In this document: positions 1 through 8,892 of the stretch, in pieces | Layout: every line of letters begins with the position of its first letter | Numbering within the stretch: the stretch's first letter is position 1 | Source: Flavobacterium lotistagni | GTDB taxonomy: Bacteria > Bacteroidota > Bacteroidia > Flavobacteriales > Flavobacteriaceae | Length of the DNA: 64,000 nt | Assembly (NCBI RefSeq): GCF_011392125.1 | Contig: NZ_JAAJBU010000014.1 | Coordinates: 1-64,000 of the forward strand | Reading direction: 5' to 3' | Notes under the pieces: generated by a model | What the model was told of the DNA's origin: nothing | Database searches by the model: none | What the model saw: the letters and a program-made list of their open reading frames with translations, nothing else | Translations under genes and position numbers: made by a program

Positions 1-193
1 ATGATTTAGCTTCGCTCTGTTCGGCTAAAGCCTCGGGTGACACGAGTATTGCGAACTGGCGGAGCATATTAAGAGGAGACCCGAGCCCAACGGGCGAATT
101 GTATGGAACGTAGTGGAATAAAAGTCCAGTGGACTTCAGGTATAAGGCCTAGTTTTATTTTAAAACAATTTTTCTTGATTTTCACTAATGTAC
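1..193. other. Non-coding left edge of window
   Basis: I see no convincing gene here. The stretch has small dyads (CTCG...CGAG near 32-46, GTCCAGTGGAC near 123-133) and degenerate GC-rich blocks resembling the decayed intergenic repeats seen elsewhere in the window. An open frame at 103-291 crosses the repeat at 194-290 and has no family features, so it is not called as a gene. Confidence 0.5.
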
Positions 194-290
194 TAGCCCT
201 GATGGCAGCGGCATCCTTTTTAAACCTTCCAGGTTTTGAAAACCTGGAAGGTTTAAAAAGATACAGCGTACAGCAGGTTCCCGGCTCCTG
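194..290 (+). repeat. Dispersed intergenic palindromic repeat, copy 1
   Basis: This is a modular element with a left arm containing GATGGCAGCGGCATCC and a right arm containing ATACAGCG...CAGCAGGTTCCCGG. Its core, 216-260, is a perfect 22-bp inverted repeat around a single G (238). An inverted, contracted copy lies at 34922-35009 with the same arms. It sits just beyond the 3' end of the S46 peptidase gene. Function is unknown; the core would form a very stable cruciform or hairpin. Confidence 0.85.
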
Positions 291-305
291 AAATACCGCA
301 ACGCC

Positions 306-341
306 ATAAAAAAATCCGTCTCACTTGCGCAAGACGGATTT
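306..341 (-). terminator. Intrinsic terminator of S46 peptidase gene
   Basis: Read on the minus strand, the stem AAATCCGTCT / AGACGGATTT (332-341 with 312-321) is followed by a run of T residues (308-314 on the plus strand). It lies about 20 bp past the stop codon at 363. Confidence 0.85.
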
Positions 342-362
342 CTTATTGGTTTTATTTTCAGA

Positions 363-2513
363 TTACTTTACCAAAGTCATTTCATCTACGATATGTTTGG
401 CGCCTGAGTAATTTTCAATTACCCATAAAACATAACGGATGTCGACGTTGATGGTTCTCTGCAAATTCTTGTCGAAAATTACATCGCCAGCCATGGCTTC
501 AATGTTGCCGTCGAAAGCCAAACCGATAAGCTCACCTTTGCCATTGAGTACTGGAGAACCTGAGTTTCCTCCGGTAATGTCATTGTCAGTAAGGAAGTTC
601 ACGTGCATAGACCCATCTTTGTCAACAAAACGACCGTAGTCTTTTTTCGCATTCATGTCTAACACTCGCGTTGGCATATCGAATTCTTCGTCGCCTTTTT
701 TATATTTCTTCACCATACCGTCCATGGTCGTGTAGTTGTTGATTTTAGCATCATTGCGTTTGTCTGCTGGCAACGCACGTACTTTTCCGTAAGTCAAACG
801 CAAAGTAGAATTCGCATCCGGATACTGAATGGAAGCAATTTTAGACTCACGCAAACCTTGCACTAAAGCACGGAAACCAGCTCCGTATTCGTTTTGAGCC
901 TTGGCAATTGCATCAGATTTTGAACTGAAATGCGAAACCATATCGTTCGACAAAGTGTAAATCGGGTCATTGTCTAAAACAGATTGCATCGGATAATCAA
1001 GGAATGCTTTGATTTTATCTACAGAAGTCAGGATACTCATATCGATGGCAGCACTGGCGTATTTAGAAAAATCGTTGTTGTTCTCTTTTCCGATTTTCTC
1101 TACCATCGGCGCAATCGCGTAACCGGTTGATTTGGTCGCGTACAATTTCAATTGGGCTGCCAATAAATCTTTCTCTGCCGGAATATGAACTTCTTTGAAC
1201 ATTTCTTCAGCACCAGCTAGAATTTCTGGAGCCATTTCAGCACGCTTGGCCGCATCGGCTTTGGCGTAAGTATCGAGTTGTCTTCCGATAGTTCTTCCGA
1301 TAGTACCGAATGCAGTGGTTCTGAACAATTGTTGAAGGTAGTTGTCATGACGTGCCTTTTCGTTGGTCATGCCGTAGAATTTGTTGATATTGGTTACCGC
1401 ACTTCCGTATTTGGCTTTGTTTTCAGCCTTGTTCGCCCATTTGTCGAATTTCGCTTCTTGAGCCGCTTTGGATTTGGCTGTTCCGAATTTGGTCAGCGCA
1501 TCAATCATTCCTTGACGGTTTTTCCAGTAGTTTGCAGTTGAGGCATACTTTGAAGCGTATTTCAAACGCAAGTCAGCACTTTGATCCATGTATTTTTTCA
1601 TGGCGTCCATTCCGGTTTTTGCGCCTTCAACCCAAGCAGGGTAAGAATATTTTACGTTTTGCTCGATTCCGGCAGCCGGCATCCAACGGTTGGTTCTGCC
1701 CGGATAGCCCAAAATCATCGCGAAGTCGTTTTCTTTTACACCGCCCAAATTCACTGGCAAATAGTGTTTCGGAGCCAACGGCACATTGTTTTCTGAATAA
1801 TCGGCTGGATTTCCGTTTTTGTCAGCGTAAACGCGGAACATCGAAAAATCTGCGGTGTGACGTGGCCATTCCCAGTTGTCGGTGTCACCTCCATATTTCC
1901 CTAAACTCTCTGGTGGTGTTCCTACCAAACGCACATCTTTATAATCTTGGTAAACGAAATAGTAGAACTCGTTTCCTTGGAAAAACGGACGCACAGAAAC
2001 TACATATTTCCCGCCTTCGTTATTTTCTTTTTCAATTTTGGCAATCTCAGCATTGATGGCTTTCTCGCGCTCTTGCTCAGTCATTTTGTCGTTGAGCTGG
2101 GCTAAGATTCGCTTGGTGCAATCGTCCATTCTGACGAAGAAACGCACGAATAAACTCGAAGGCTTCATCTCGGCTTTACGATTGGCCGCCCAATAGCCAT
2201 CTTTAAGGTAATTTTTCTCTGCCGATGACAATTCTGCAATAGCATCGTAGCCGCAGTGGTGGTTGGTTAAAACCAAACCGTCTTTCGAAATCAGTTCTGC
2301 GGTACAACCGCCGTTAAACTGCACAATGGCATCTTTCAAACTGTGGTGGTTGATGCTGTAGATTTCCTCTGCAGTCAGCTGCAACCCCATTTTTTGCATG
2401 TCGCGGTGGTTGAGTCTTTCGATAAACATCAAGAACCACATTCCCTCGTCGGCCTTCACGCTCATTGGCAAAAGCATCATCCCGACGATTAGGGATAAAA
2501 TCATTTTTTTCAT
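363..2513 (-). CDS. S46 family dipeptidyl-peptidase (DPP7-like)
   Basis: Exported serine exopeptidase that removes dipeptides from peptide N-termini, expected in the periplasm, where it would feed peptides into amino-acid catabolism. Residues 1-21 form a signal peptide ending VKA. The triad is visible: His86 in TNHHCGYD, an Asp near 225 in GGDTDNWEWPRH, and Ser651 in GNSGSP. The S1-pocket position (about 669, in AFDGN) is Gly. In this family Gly goes with DPP7-type (hydrophobic P1) and Arg with DPP11-type (acidic P1) specificity, so DPP7-like is inferred. The length of 716 aa is normal for S46. The gene is transcribed alone, with its own terminator at 306-341, and a dispersed repeat lies upstream. 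Confidence 0.95.
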   Translation of the reverse strand: MKKMILSLIVGMMLLPMSVKADEGMWFLMFIERLNHRDMQKMGLQLTAEEIYSINHHSLKDAIVQFNGGCTAELISKDGLVLTNHHCGYDAIAELSSAEKNYLKDGYWAANRKAEMKPSSLFVRFFVRMDDCTKRILAQLNDKMTEQEREKAINAEIAKIEKENNEGGKYVVSVRPFFQGNEFYYFVYQDYKDVRLVGTPPESLGKYGGDTDNWEWPRHTADFSMFRVYADKNGNPADYSENNVPLAPKHYLPVNLGGVKENDFAMILGYPGRTNRWMPAAGIEQNVKYSYPAWVEGAKTGMDAMKKYMDQSADLRLKYASKYASTANYWKNRQGMIDALTKFGTAKSKAAQEAKFDKWANKAENKAKYGSAVTNINKFYGMTNEKARHDNYLQQLFRTTAFGTIGRTIGRQLDTYAKADAAKRAEMAPEILAGAEEMFKEVHIPAEKDLLAAQLKLYATKSTGYAIAPMVEKIGKENNNDFSKYASAAIDMSILTSVDKIKAFLDYPMQSVLDNDPIYTLSNDMVSHFSSKSDAIAKAQNEYGAGFRALVQGLRESKIASIQYPDANSTLRLTYGKVRALPADKRNDAKINNYTTMDGMVKKYKKGDEEFDMPTRVLDMNAKKDYGRFVDKDGSMHVNFLTDNDITGGNSGSPVLNGKGELIGLAFDGNIEAMAGDVIFDKNLQRTINVDIRYVLWVIENYSGAKHIVDEMTLVK

Positions 2514-2660
2514 GGGTAATAAATTGAATTAGTTAATAAAGCGAGCTAGTAGTCTGATGGTTATAAAATTTGTTACAACCCTCAACAAAAACCAGAATTG
2601 CGCCTGCGAATATAGCGCATTTTTCAAAGAAAATTATTCATTATTCATTATTAATTGATT

Positions 2661-2754
2661 GTATGGCGAACGGCCGGGCTATCCGCTGAAGTCCTCGCCG
2701 CTCCGCTGTGCTGCGCGGCTGTGGGCTGCCGCTGCTATCCCTGTCGCGAATCAT
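2661..2754 (-). repeat. Dispersed intergenic palindromic repeat, copy 2
   Basis: Read on the minus strand it carries AGGGATAGCAGCGGCAGCCC, then a GC-rich hairpin core with AGCGGAGC, then GGCGAGGACTT and AGCGGATAGCCCGG. The same modules occur in copy 6 (24217-24366). It fills most of the 312-bp gap between obgE and the S46 peptidase gene; the rest holds the obgE terminator and AT-rich leader sequence. Confidence 0.8.
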
Positions 2755-2770
2755 CTTTACCAACAAGAAC

Positions 2771-2803
2771 AAAATAAAAAAGTGCTCCTTTGCAGAAACA
2801 CTT
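2771..2803 (-). terminator. Intrinsic terminator of obgE
   Basis: On the minus strand the 10-bp stem AAGTGTTTCT / AGGAGCACTT with a GCAA loop (2780-2803) is followed by TTTTTATTTT. It lies about 22 bp beyond the obgE stop codon. Confidence 0.85.
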
Positions 2804-2825
2804 CAATTTTATCTAGTGCTGAATA

Positions 2826-3827
2826 TCAATCATTCAACATCTTCCAAAGTTTGTCCTTCAGTTCAGTTAGCCCTTGCTGAGCCACGGACGAGATAAACAA
2901 ATAAGGAATGTTCTTGAAGTCTTTGTCGAGTTGCTTTTTCATTTCGGCGCGCAGTTCGTCATCGAGCATATCGCATTTGGAAACCACAAGCAATCGCTCT
3001 TTATCAAGCAATTCAGGGTTGTACTGCGCAAGTTCATTCACTAAAATATCATATTCTGCTTTGATGTCGGGTGCATCGGCGGGAACTAAAAATAAAAGTG
3101 TCGAGTTCCGTTCAATGTGGCGCAAAAAGTAATGCCCTAATCCTTTTCCTTCCGCAGCGCCTTCAATGATTCCGGGAATGTCCGCCATCACGAACGACTG
3201 AAAATCGCGGTAAGCCACAATGCCCAAATTCGGCTTCAATGTCGTAAACGGATAATCGGCAATTTTCGGTTTAGCGGAAGTCAGCACAGAAAGCAACGTA
3301 GATTTTCCTGCATTCGGAAAACCAACCAAGCCTACATCGGCTAAGACTTTCAACTCCAAAACTACATCCATTTCAACGCCAAGCAAACCAGGTTGCGCAT
3401 AACGTGGGGTTTGATTCGTAGCGCTTCTGAAATGCCAGTTTCCTAGACCGCCTTTCCCGCCGGGAGCAAGAATTCTCTTTTCTCCGTCTTGGGTAATTTC
3501 GAACAAAATTTCGTTGGTTTCAAAATCGCGTACTACGGTGCCCAGTGGTACTTCGATGATTTTGTCTTCACCGTCGTGACCCGTACTGCGAGAACTACCG
3601 CCATCGCCGCCATGACCCGCTTTCACGTGACGCGCAAACTTCAAATGGAACAAAGTCCAGAGGCCACTGTTGCCGACGAGATATACATGGCCACCGCGTC
3701 CGCCGTCGCCGCCATCAGGGCCACCTTTTTCAATAAATTTCTCGCGATGCAAATGCGTGGAACCTTTCCCTCCTTTACCGGAAGAAACATATATTTTAAC
3801 GTAGTCTACGAAATTGCCTTCTGTCAT
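2826..3827 (-). CDS. obgE: GTPase Obg/CgtA
   Basis: Essential ribosome-associated GTPase involved in 50S assembly and stress control. The glycine-rich Obg fold occupies about residues 1-160 ([30 protein letters not shown]). The G domain follows, with G1 GFPNAGKST, switch [19 protein letters not shown]4 SKCD and G5-like FISS. At 333 aa it lacks the C-terminal OCT domain, as is usual for Bacteroidota Obg. It lies 44 bp downstream of the CorC-like gene and is probably co-transcribed with it; a strong terminator follows at 2771-2803. The ATG at 3827 precedes the typical [10 protein letters not shown] start of the Obg fold. Confidence 0.97.
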   Translation of the reverse strand: MTEGNFVDYVKIYVSSGKGGKGSTHLHREKFIEKGGPDGGDGGRGGHVYLVGNSGLWTLFHLKFARHVKAGHGGDGGSSRSTGHDGEDKIIEVPLGTVVRDFETNEILFEITQDGEKRILAPGGKGGLGNWHFRSATNQTPRYAQPGLLGVEMDVVLELKVLADVGLVGFPNAGKSTLLSVLTSAKPKIADYPFTTLKPNLGIVAYRDFQSFVMADIPGIIEGAAEGKGLGHYFLRHIERNSTLLFLVPADAPDIKAEYDILVNELAQYNPELLDKERLLVVSKCDMLDDELRAEMKKQLDKDFKNIPYLFISSVAQQGLTELKDKLWKMLND

Positions 3828-3871
3828 TTTAGTTGCTGGTTGATGGTTGTTGGTTGTTGGTCAAACAACCG

Positions 3872-5146
3872 TTATTCTTTTATGGCTCGCATACCTACTT
3901 TACCAATCTTAACGCCGTCCATTTCGAGCACTTCGAGTTCGAATTTCTGCCAGATCAGTTTCTCGCCTTTTTTCGGAATGTTGCCCAATTCGGTAATCAC
4001 AAAACCACTCACAGTGGTCACTTCATAATCGCTAGTGAGTTCATCCAGATCGAAATAAGTCAGGAAGTCATGCAGTGAATATTGCCCATCAATCGTCCAG
4101 GAGTTGTCGTCGTTGGCAACAAGCCTATATTCATCATCATCGAAATCCGAGGCATCGCCCACGAGTGCTTCCAAAATATCGTTCAGGGTGATGATGCCCT
4201 GAAAAACCCCGAACTCGTCCATCACAAAAGCGTAATGCACTTTCGAGCGTTTGAAATTCTCTAGCGCTTTATAAGCTGATGTTTGTTCGATCAAGTAGAC
4301 CGGATCTTTGGTGATTTTCTTCAGATTGAATTTGCCAGTTTCAAAACCGACGAATAAATCTTTGAGCAAGACCACGCCAATCACTTCATCAAGGGTTTCG
4401 CCACAAACCGGATACACCGAATGCAGTTCTTCAAGCACTTTGGCTTTGAGTTCCTCGACGCTGTCTTCAAGTGATAAGTAAACTACAGAACTGCGGTGCG
4501 TCATTAGCGAGTTGACTTTTCTGTCGCCGATATGGAACACGCGCTCCACGATGTCTTGCTCGATTTCCTGTACTTCACCGACTTCCGTTCCTTCTTTGAT
4601 AATGGCTTTAATTTCGTCTTCGGTGACTTTTCCGTCGGCGGTGGGTTTGATGTTGAACAAATTGAGCAAACCGTCGGTAGACATAGTCAATAACCAAATG
4701 AACGGCGCGGTCACTTGCGAGATAAACTTCATCGGAATCGCTACCGATTTGGCTATGGCTTCTGGATAGTTGAGCCCAATTCTTTTAGGCAATAATTCGC
4801 CGAGTACTAATGAAAAGTAAGTCAGAATCACGACAACAACACCCACCGAAAGCGAATGTGAGTAGGGTTTGAGAAAAGCAAAACCTTCAATAAAAAGGCG
4901 CACATCTTCGGTAATTTTATCACCGGAATAAATACCCGTCAAGATGCTAATCAAGGTAATCCCGATCTGTACAGTCGAGAGCAGCTTGTTTGGCGAATTG
5001 ACCAAATCCAGTGCAGTTTTGGCGTTGTGCTGGCCTTTCTTGGCTGCGGTTTCCAGACGACTTTTGCGCGCAGAAATCAAAGCGATTTCAGACATCGAGA
5101 AAACGCCGTTGAGCAAGATTAGAAAAAGGATAATGAGTATTTCCAA
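3872..5146 (-). CDS. CNNM/CorC (HlyC/TlyC) family membrane protein
   Basis: Membrane protein of the DUF21-CBS-CorC family, associated with Mg2+/Co2+ transport or efflux; no hemolysin activity is implied. Order: DUF21 transmembrane region (about 1-185, starting EILIILFLILLNGVFSMSE), a CBS pair (about 200-330, with MTHRSSVVYL and HYAFVMDEFGVFQGIITLNDILEALVG in pieces), then the CorC_HlyC domain (about 340-420). Length 424 aa is normal. The start appears to be TTG at 5146: the frame is closed by TAA about 18 bp upstream and no ATG is available before the first membrane helix. A consensus -7 element lies at 5234-5241. GldE is a related family, but I see nothing specific to GldE. Confidence 0.88.
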   Translation of the reverse strand: MEILIILFLILLNGVFSMSEIALISARKSRLETAAKKGQHNAKTALDLVNSPNKLLSTVQIGITLISILTGIYSGDKITEDVRLFIEGFAFLKPYSHSLSVGVVVVILTYFSLVLGELLPKRIGLNYPEAIAKSVAIPMKFISQVTAPFIWLLTMSTDGLLNLFNIKPTADGKVTEDEIKAIIKEGTEVGEVQEIEQDIVERVFHIGDRKVNSLMTHRSSVVYLSLEDSVEELKAKVLEELHSVYPVCGETLDEVIGVVLLKDLFVGFETGKFNLKKITKDPVYLIEQTSAYKALENFKRSKVHYAFVMDEFGVFQGIITLNDILEALVGDASDFDDDEYRLVANDDNSWTIDGQYSLHDFLTYFDLDELTSDYEVTTVSGFVITELGNIPKKGEKLIWQKFELEVLEMDGVKIGKVGMRAIKE

Positions 5147-5184
5147 AAGTTGAATGATTGGTTAAACGTATGGGCCAACGAAAT

Positions 5185-5265
5185 GCCCTAGCCCGGATGG
5201 AAGTGGTTACCCTTTGGCGCTGGGGTTCAGCGGCAAAGGTAGGAACGAACAGCCGGAATAGCTTC
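5185..5265. repeat. Degenerate dispersed repeat or structured leader
   Basis: On the plus strand TAGCCCGGATGGAAGTGG is followed by CAGCGGCAAAGG and GAACAGCCGG, the same module order as the dispersed repeats but decayed. Read on the minus strand it forms most of the CorC-like gene's leader. There CGCTG-AACCC-CAGCG folds as a hairpin whose loop could pair with a downstream GGGT. I judge a decayed repeat more likely than a riboswitch. Confidence 0.35.
5234..5241 (-). promoter_or_regulatory. -7 promoter element for CorC-like gene
   Basis: TACCTTTG on the minus strand matches the Bacteroidota -7 consensus TAnnTTTG. It lies about 90 bp upstream of the TTG start. No good TTG -33 element is seen at the right spacing. 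Confidence 0.45.
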
Positions 5266-5283
5266 TAAAAAAATAGAAAATTG

Positions 5284-5856
5284 TTATAAACGATCGATGA
5301 CGTTACTCAAACGCTCAGTAATCTCGGCAATCGAACCAATGCCGTCGACCGCGTGAAATTTGCCTTGCTCTTGGTAGAACTGCATCAGCGGCGCGGTTTT
5401 CTGGTTGTATTCGTCGTAACGGTTGCGGATTTTTTCCTCGTCTTGATCGTCTGGGCGGCCCGAGGTTTTGCCTCTTTCTAGCAAGCGTTGCACTAGAATT
5501 TCGTCGTCGGCTTCTAGGGCGATTGTCGCGGTAATTTTCTGGCCTTTCGATTCTAAAAACGCGTCTAGAGCTTGGGCCTGCGCAATGGTTCTCGGGAAAC
5601 CGTCGAATAAAAAACCGCTCGATTGTGGGTTGTTGTCGACTTCGCTTTGCAACATTTGAATGGTGACTTCATCGGGCACCAAATCGCCTTGGTCCATGTA
5701 GGTTTTGGCGAGTTGGCCCAATGCCGTTTCATTTTTGATGTTGTACCTGAAAATATCGCCGGTAGACAGATGCGTGAGGTTGTATTTCCCTTTTAAAAAT
5801 TCGGCTTGGGTGCCTTTGCCGGCGCCGGGTTTTCCGAAAAGAACGATGTTGATCAT
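5284..5856 (-). CDS. adk: Adenylate kinase
   Basis: Catalyses ATP + AMP to 2 ADP in the cytosol. The P-loop GKPGAGKGT (8-16) is followed by the AMP-binding STGDIFR and DGFPRT motifs and arginines of the LID and core (RLLERGKTSGRPDD). The LID is the short form without zinc-binding cysteines, giving 190 aa rather than about 215, as is common in Bacteroidota. It lies 50 bp downstream of hpt on the same strand, so the two nucleotide-metabolism genes probably form an operon. Confidence 0.97.
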   Translation of the reverse strand: MINIVLFGKPGAGKGTQAEFLKGKYNLTHLSTGDIFRYNIKNETALGQLAKTYMDQGDLVPDEVTIQMLQSEVDNNPQSSGFLFDGFPRTIAQAQALDAFLESKGQKITATIALEADDEILVQRLLERGKTSGRPDDQDEEKIRNRYDEYNQKTAPLMQFYQEQGKFHAVDGIGSIAEITERLSNVIDRL

Positions 5857-5906
5857 TTTTTTTAAGTTGCTAAGTCGCTAAGTGGCTGAGTGACTGAGTT
5901 AGGTGA

Positions 5907-6437
5907 TTATTCTGCTAGTTGGTAAATGTCTGGTAAATTGCGTCCGAGGCCGTCGTAATCTAGGCCATAGCCCACGATAAACTTGTCTGGGATTCTAATG
6001 CCGACGTAATCGAGCTTGATATCTTTTTTGTAGGCGTCAGGTTTCAAGAACAAAGTCGCGATCTTGAAATGCTTGACTTTCTGCTGTTTGAAAATCGCTT
6101 TGAGTTCTTCGATGGTATTGCCTGTATCGACGATATCTTCTACTACTACAACGGTTTTGCCTTCGAGGTTTTGGTTCAGGCCGATAAGCTGCTTGACCTC
6201 GTTGGTGGATTGCGTGCCTTCATAAGAAGCCATTTTCACGAAACTCACTTCGCACATGCCGCGGTAATGCTTCATTAAATCGGCCATGACCATGAAAGCG
6301 CCGTTGAGCACCCCGATGAACACCGGCACATCGTCGAAGAAATCATCGTCCATCTGTTTGGCCATGTTGGCGATAGCAAAATCAATCTCTTCCGCTGAAA
6401 TGAACGGAACAAACTGTTTGTCGTGCAGTTGTATCAT
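5907..6437 (-). CDS. hpt: Hypoxanthine phosphoribosyltransferase
   Basis: Purine salvage enzyme converting hypoxanthine or guanine plus PRPP to IMP or GMP. The PRPP-binding loop VVVVEDIVDTGNT and the C-terminal DYVGIRIPDKFIVGYGLDYD pattern are typical. The open frame extends 14 codons further upstream, but the ATG at 6437 (MIQLHDKQFVPFIS) matches the usual family start and gives 176 aa. A good -7 element lies 24 bp upstream at 6461-6468. The gene is followed closely by adk. Confidence 0.95.
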   Translation of the reverse strand: MIQLHDKQFVPFISAEEIDFAIANMAKQMDDDFFDDVPVFIGVLNGAFMVMADLMKHYRGMCEVSFVKMASYEGTQSTNEVKQLIGLNQNLEGKTVVVVEDIVDTGNTIEELKAIFKQQKVKHFKIATLFLKPDAYKKDIKLDYVGIRIPDKFIVGYGLDYDGLGRNLPDIYQLAE

Positions 6438-6460
6438 GGAATCGGTTTTAAAATAAGGCA

Positions 6461-6468
6461 CAAATTTA
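6461..6468 (-). promoter_or_regulatory. -7 promoter element for hpt-adk
   Basis: TAAATTTG on the minus strand is a perfect match to TAnnTTTG, 24 bp upstream of the chosen hpt start. It supports the internal start, because the longer open frame would place the start codon upstream of the promoter. Confidence 0.55.
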
Positions 6469-6532
6469 ATAAGTCTCAAAGGATTAACCCCTACACACCC
6501 AGACTTTTTTGCAAATTTGATATATTTACCTG

Positions 6533-7078
6533 ATGGAACCGATTTTTTTTAACCGATTAGCCAAGGCCAACGCCGGTCTGAAATGCCGCAATGCCTTGTT
6601 TGATTTCCTACTCGAAAACCCGGAAATAATGCCGGATTTGATTGCCTTTGGCACTAACCTTAAAAACAAAAATCACCACAAAGGCATTTGGCTTTTAGAA
6701 ATGCTAGCCGAAAAGAAAGCGGCAACTTTGCAACCTTTTGCCTCGAAACTATTAGAAATGATTCCGCAATACCGCCACGAATCAGCCATTCGGGGTTCTT
6801 CGCGCATTGTTCTTTTTATGACGCTAGCAAAACCTGCTTTCCTAACCGAAGTGCAACAACAACAATGCATCGAAATCGCACTGGATTGGCTCATTAAAGA
6901 CGAAATCAAAATCGCCCCGAAAGCCAACGCACTTTATACTTTAGCGCACTATGCCAAAAAGCAAACTTGGCTCAAGGAAGAACTACAAAACATTATTGAT
7001 AAAGACTACACCCAGCAATCGGCCGGTTACAAAGCAGCCGCTAAAGAAGTTTTAAAAAAAATCCGATTGATTGGTTGA
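6533..7078 (+). CDS. Helical repeat-like hypothetical protein
   Basis: A 181-aa cytoplasmic protein with no signal peptide or membrane segment. It consists of amphipathic helices in a pattern resembling HEAT/ARM-like solenoids (LIAFGTNLKNKNHHKGIWLLEML, then CIEIALDWLIKDEIK and ANALYTLAHYAKK in pieces). No catalytic motif is evident. It is transcribed divergently from hpt. A TATATTTA sequence at 6521-6528 lies only 4 bp before the ATG, too close to be its ordinary -7 box. Such short helical proteins occur widely in flavobacteria, but I cannot assign a function. Confidence 0.7.
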   Translation: MEPIFFNRLAKANAGLKCRNALFDFLLENPEIMPDLIAFGTNLKNKNHHKGIWLLEMLAEKKAATLQPFASKLLEMIPQYRHESAIRGSSRIVLFMTLAKPAFLTEVQQQQCIEIALDWLIKDEIKIAPKANALYTLAHYAKKQTWLKEELQNIIDKDYTQQSAGYKAAAKEVLKKIRLIG

Positions 7079-7198
7079 AATTCTGAAAATATTTTTTTGG
7101 TAAGCTGCTGAATATCAATTAAAAATATTATTTTTAGATTTCTTTAACAATACCATTAAACCTTAAGGCCCAAATTCCATCTAAAAAAACAAAAAACT

Positions 7199-8848
7199 AT
7201 GGCATCACTGAATCCGTACACGAATCCGCTCGGAGCTGTTTTTGCGAAACATCTTTTGAAACGAAGCACTTTTGTTTATTCAAAAACTTTAGTCGACCAA
7301 TTCTCACTCCTAACACCTTCGCAAGCCTTGGATTTATTGCTGCAAGACAGTCCTTTGGTATTGGCTTTACCATATGACCCGCTCCCAACCGCTGCCCCAG
7401 ATGGTTTCTGGACAGAATCGACAGCACTTCCGGCCACATTTACAGGCCAAGCCAGAAAGGCTTCGGTTACATCAGGTTGGTGGTGGTACAATGCGATACA
7501 TACACCTACTTTAAAGTTCAAGCTTTCGCACTTTCTATCTACTCGATTTACGGTTGAAAAATCTAATGGCGCGGGCACTTCCACCGAGTTTTACGATCAC
7601 CTTAGACTGCTTCTTTTTTATGCTTTCGGCAACTACAAAACTTTGGCTAAAAAAGTAACTGTAGACAACTCGATGTTAAACTACCTCAACAACACTACAA
7701 ACAATAAAAATGCTCCTAATGAAAACTATGCGCGTGAATTTCTAGAACTTTTTACCATAGGAAAAGGTCCGCAAATCGCCGAAGGAAACTATACCAATTA
7801 CACCGAAGCCGATATAGTACAAGCCGCAAGAGTTTTAACGGGTTTTAAACGCAAAAATGACCGAACAGTCATTGACCCAATCACCGGAATTCCGAAAGGA
7901 TATAATGTGTTTTCGCAACATCATTTGAGCCCAAAAGTATTCAGTAGTGCATTCAACAATACCACCATCAATCCGGCTACCGATGCCGCCACCATGGATA
8001 TCGAATTGAGCGATTTTGTTGAGATGGTTTTCAATCAGATGGCTACAGCTAAAAACATTTGCCGTAAACTCTACATTTACTTTGTCAAAGGAACCATTAC
8101 TGAAGAAGTTGAAGCCGACATCATCACACCTCTGGCCCAATTTCTATACAACAACAATTATGAGATTGCGCCTACGGTCAGGAAACTACTAGAAAGTCAG
8201 CATTTTTATGACTTAGACGACAGCAATGCCACAGACGAAACCCTAGGAGCGATCATAAAATCTCCGCTGCAACAACTCTCTGAAATTTGCACTTATCTGC
8301 AAGCTACAATTCCCCATCCGACTACAGATGCTTTGAATTTTTACCATCAGTTTTGGAACAAGTTTGCCCATGATACTTTCTTGACCGGATCGAATATGAT
8401 TTTGTTTGATCCTGAAAATGTAGCCGGACATTTGGCTTATCATCAAGCGCCTGATTTTGATAAAAACTGGATTTCTTCCTCTACCCTAATTGCACGTTAC
8501 CGATTGGGTGAATCTTTATTAGATGGTGTAAATCGGATTAGCGGCAATACCAATATAGCGGCAAAAATCAATATTTCAGCAGTAATCCAAAATGGCGGAT
8601 TGGTTACAGATGCCTCAGATCCTGTGGGTTTAACTACCGAATTGTGTAACGCTTTATTTGCACAAGCACCTGATGCAGAACGAGTAGCGTATTTCATGAA
8701 CTCCTTTTTGTTACAAGGTTCGGCAAACTACTATTGGACGGATGCTTGGAGCACTTATCTCTCGAGCGCAGATAATTCAGTGGTTGAGCCTAGACTTAAG
8801 CTTTTGGTGACTAAACTTTTAAGCGCACCGGAATCACAGATTTTTTAA
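7199..8848 (+). CDS. DUF1800 domain-containing protein
   Basis: A 549-aa protein of the DUF1800 family. Recognisable blocks are AKHLLKRSTFVYSK at the N-terminus, ENYAREFLELFTIGKG around residue 180 and AARVLTGF around 215. Family function is not established. Members nearly always lie directly upstream of a DUF1501 gene, as here (44-bp gap), so the two presumably work together. Unlike the DUF1501 partner, this protein shows no clear signal peptide at the ATG. Many relatives are annotated with N-terminal extensions, but no upstream in-frame start is visible here. Export is therefore uncertain. Confidence 0.88.
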   Translation: MASLNPYTNPLGAVFAKHLLKRSTFVYSKTLVDQFSLLTPSQALDLLLQDSPLVLALPYDPLPTAAPDGFWTESTALPATFTGQARKASVTSGWWWYNAIHTPTLKFKLSHFLSTRFTVEKSNGAGTSTEFYDHLRLLLFYAFGNYKTLAKKVTVDNSMLNYLNNTTNNKNAPNENYAREFLELFTIGKGPQIAEGNYTNYTEADIVQAARVLTGFKRKNDRTVIDPITGIPKGYNVFSQHHLSPKVFSSAFNNTTINPATDAATMDIELSDFVEMVFNQMATAKNICRKLYIYFVKGTITEEVEADIITPLAQFLYNNNYEIAPTVRKLLESQHFYDLDDSNATDETLGAIIKSPLQQLSEICTYLQATIPHPTTDALNFYHQFWNKFAHDTFLTGSNMILFDPENVAGHLAYHQAPDFDKNWISSSTLIARYRLGESLLDGVNRISGNTNIAAKINISAVIQNGGLVTDASDPVGLTTELCNALFAQAPDAERVAYFMNSFLLQGSANYYWTDAWSTYLSSADNSVVEPRLKLLVTKLLSAPESQIF

Positions 8849-8892
8849 ATAGAGCACTAGATCCTTGACCATACCATTTCAAACTAAAAAAA

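Noticed and set aside
103..291. Open frame of 62 codons at the left edge
   Set aside because: It runs through the palindromic repeat at 194-290, has no family features, and its C-terminal part is simply the translated palindrome.
2826..3827. Truncated ObgE
   Set aside because: The missing C-terminal OCT domain is normal for Bacteroidota Obg proteins, and the stop is followed by a good terminator, so it is not a broken gene.
3872..5146. Assignment of the CBS-domain membrane protein as gliding protein GldE
   Set aside because: GldE belongs to the same broad family, but no neighbouring gld gene or GldE-specific feature is visible; the general CorC/CNNM call is safer.
5147..5241. Known riboswitch before the CorC-like gene
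   Set aside because: I tried to match Mg2+, Mn2+ (yybP-ykoY), NiCo and fluoride riboswitch cores and found none. The region is better explained as a decayed dispersed repeat, so it is kept only as a low-interest finding.
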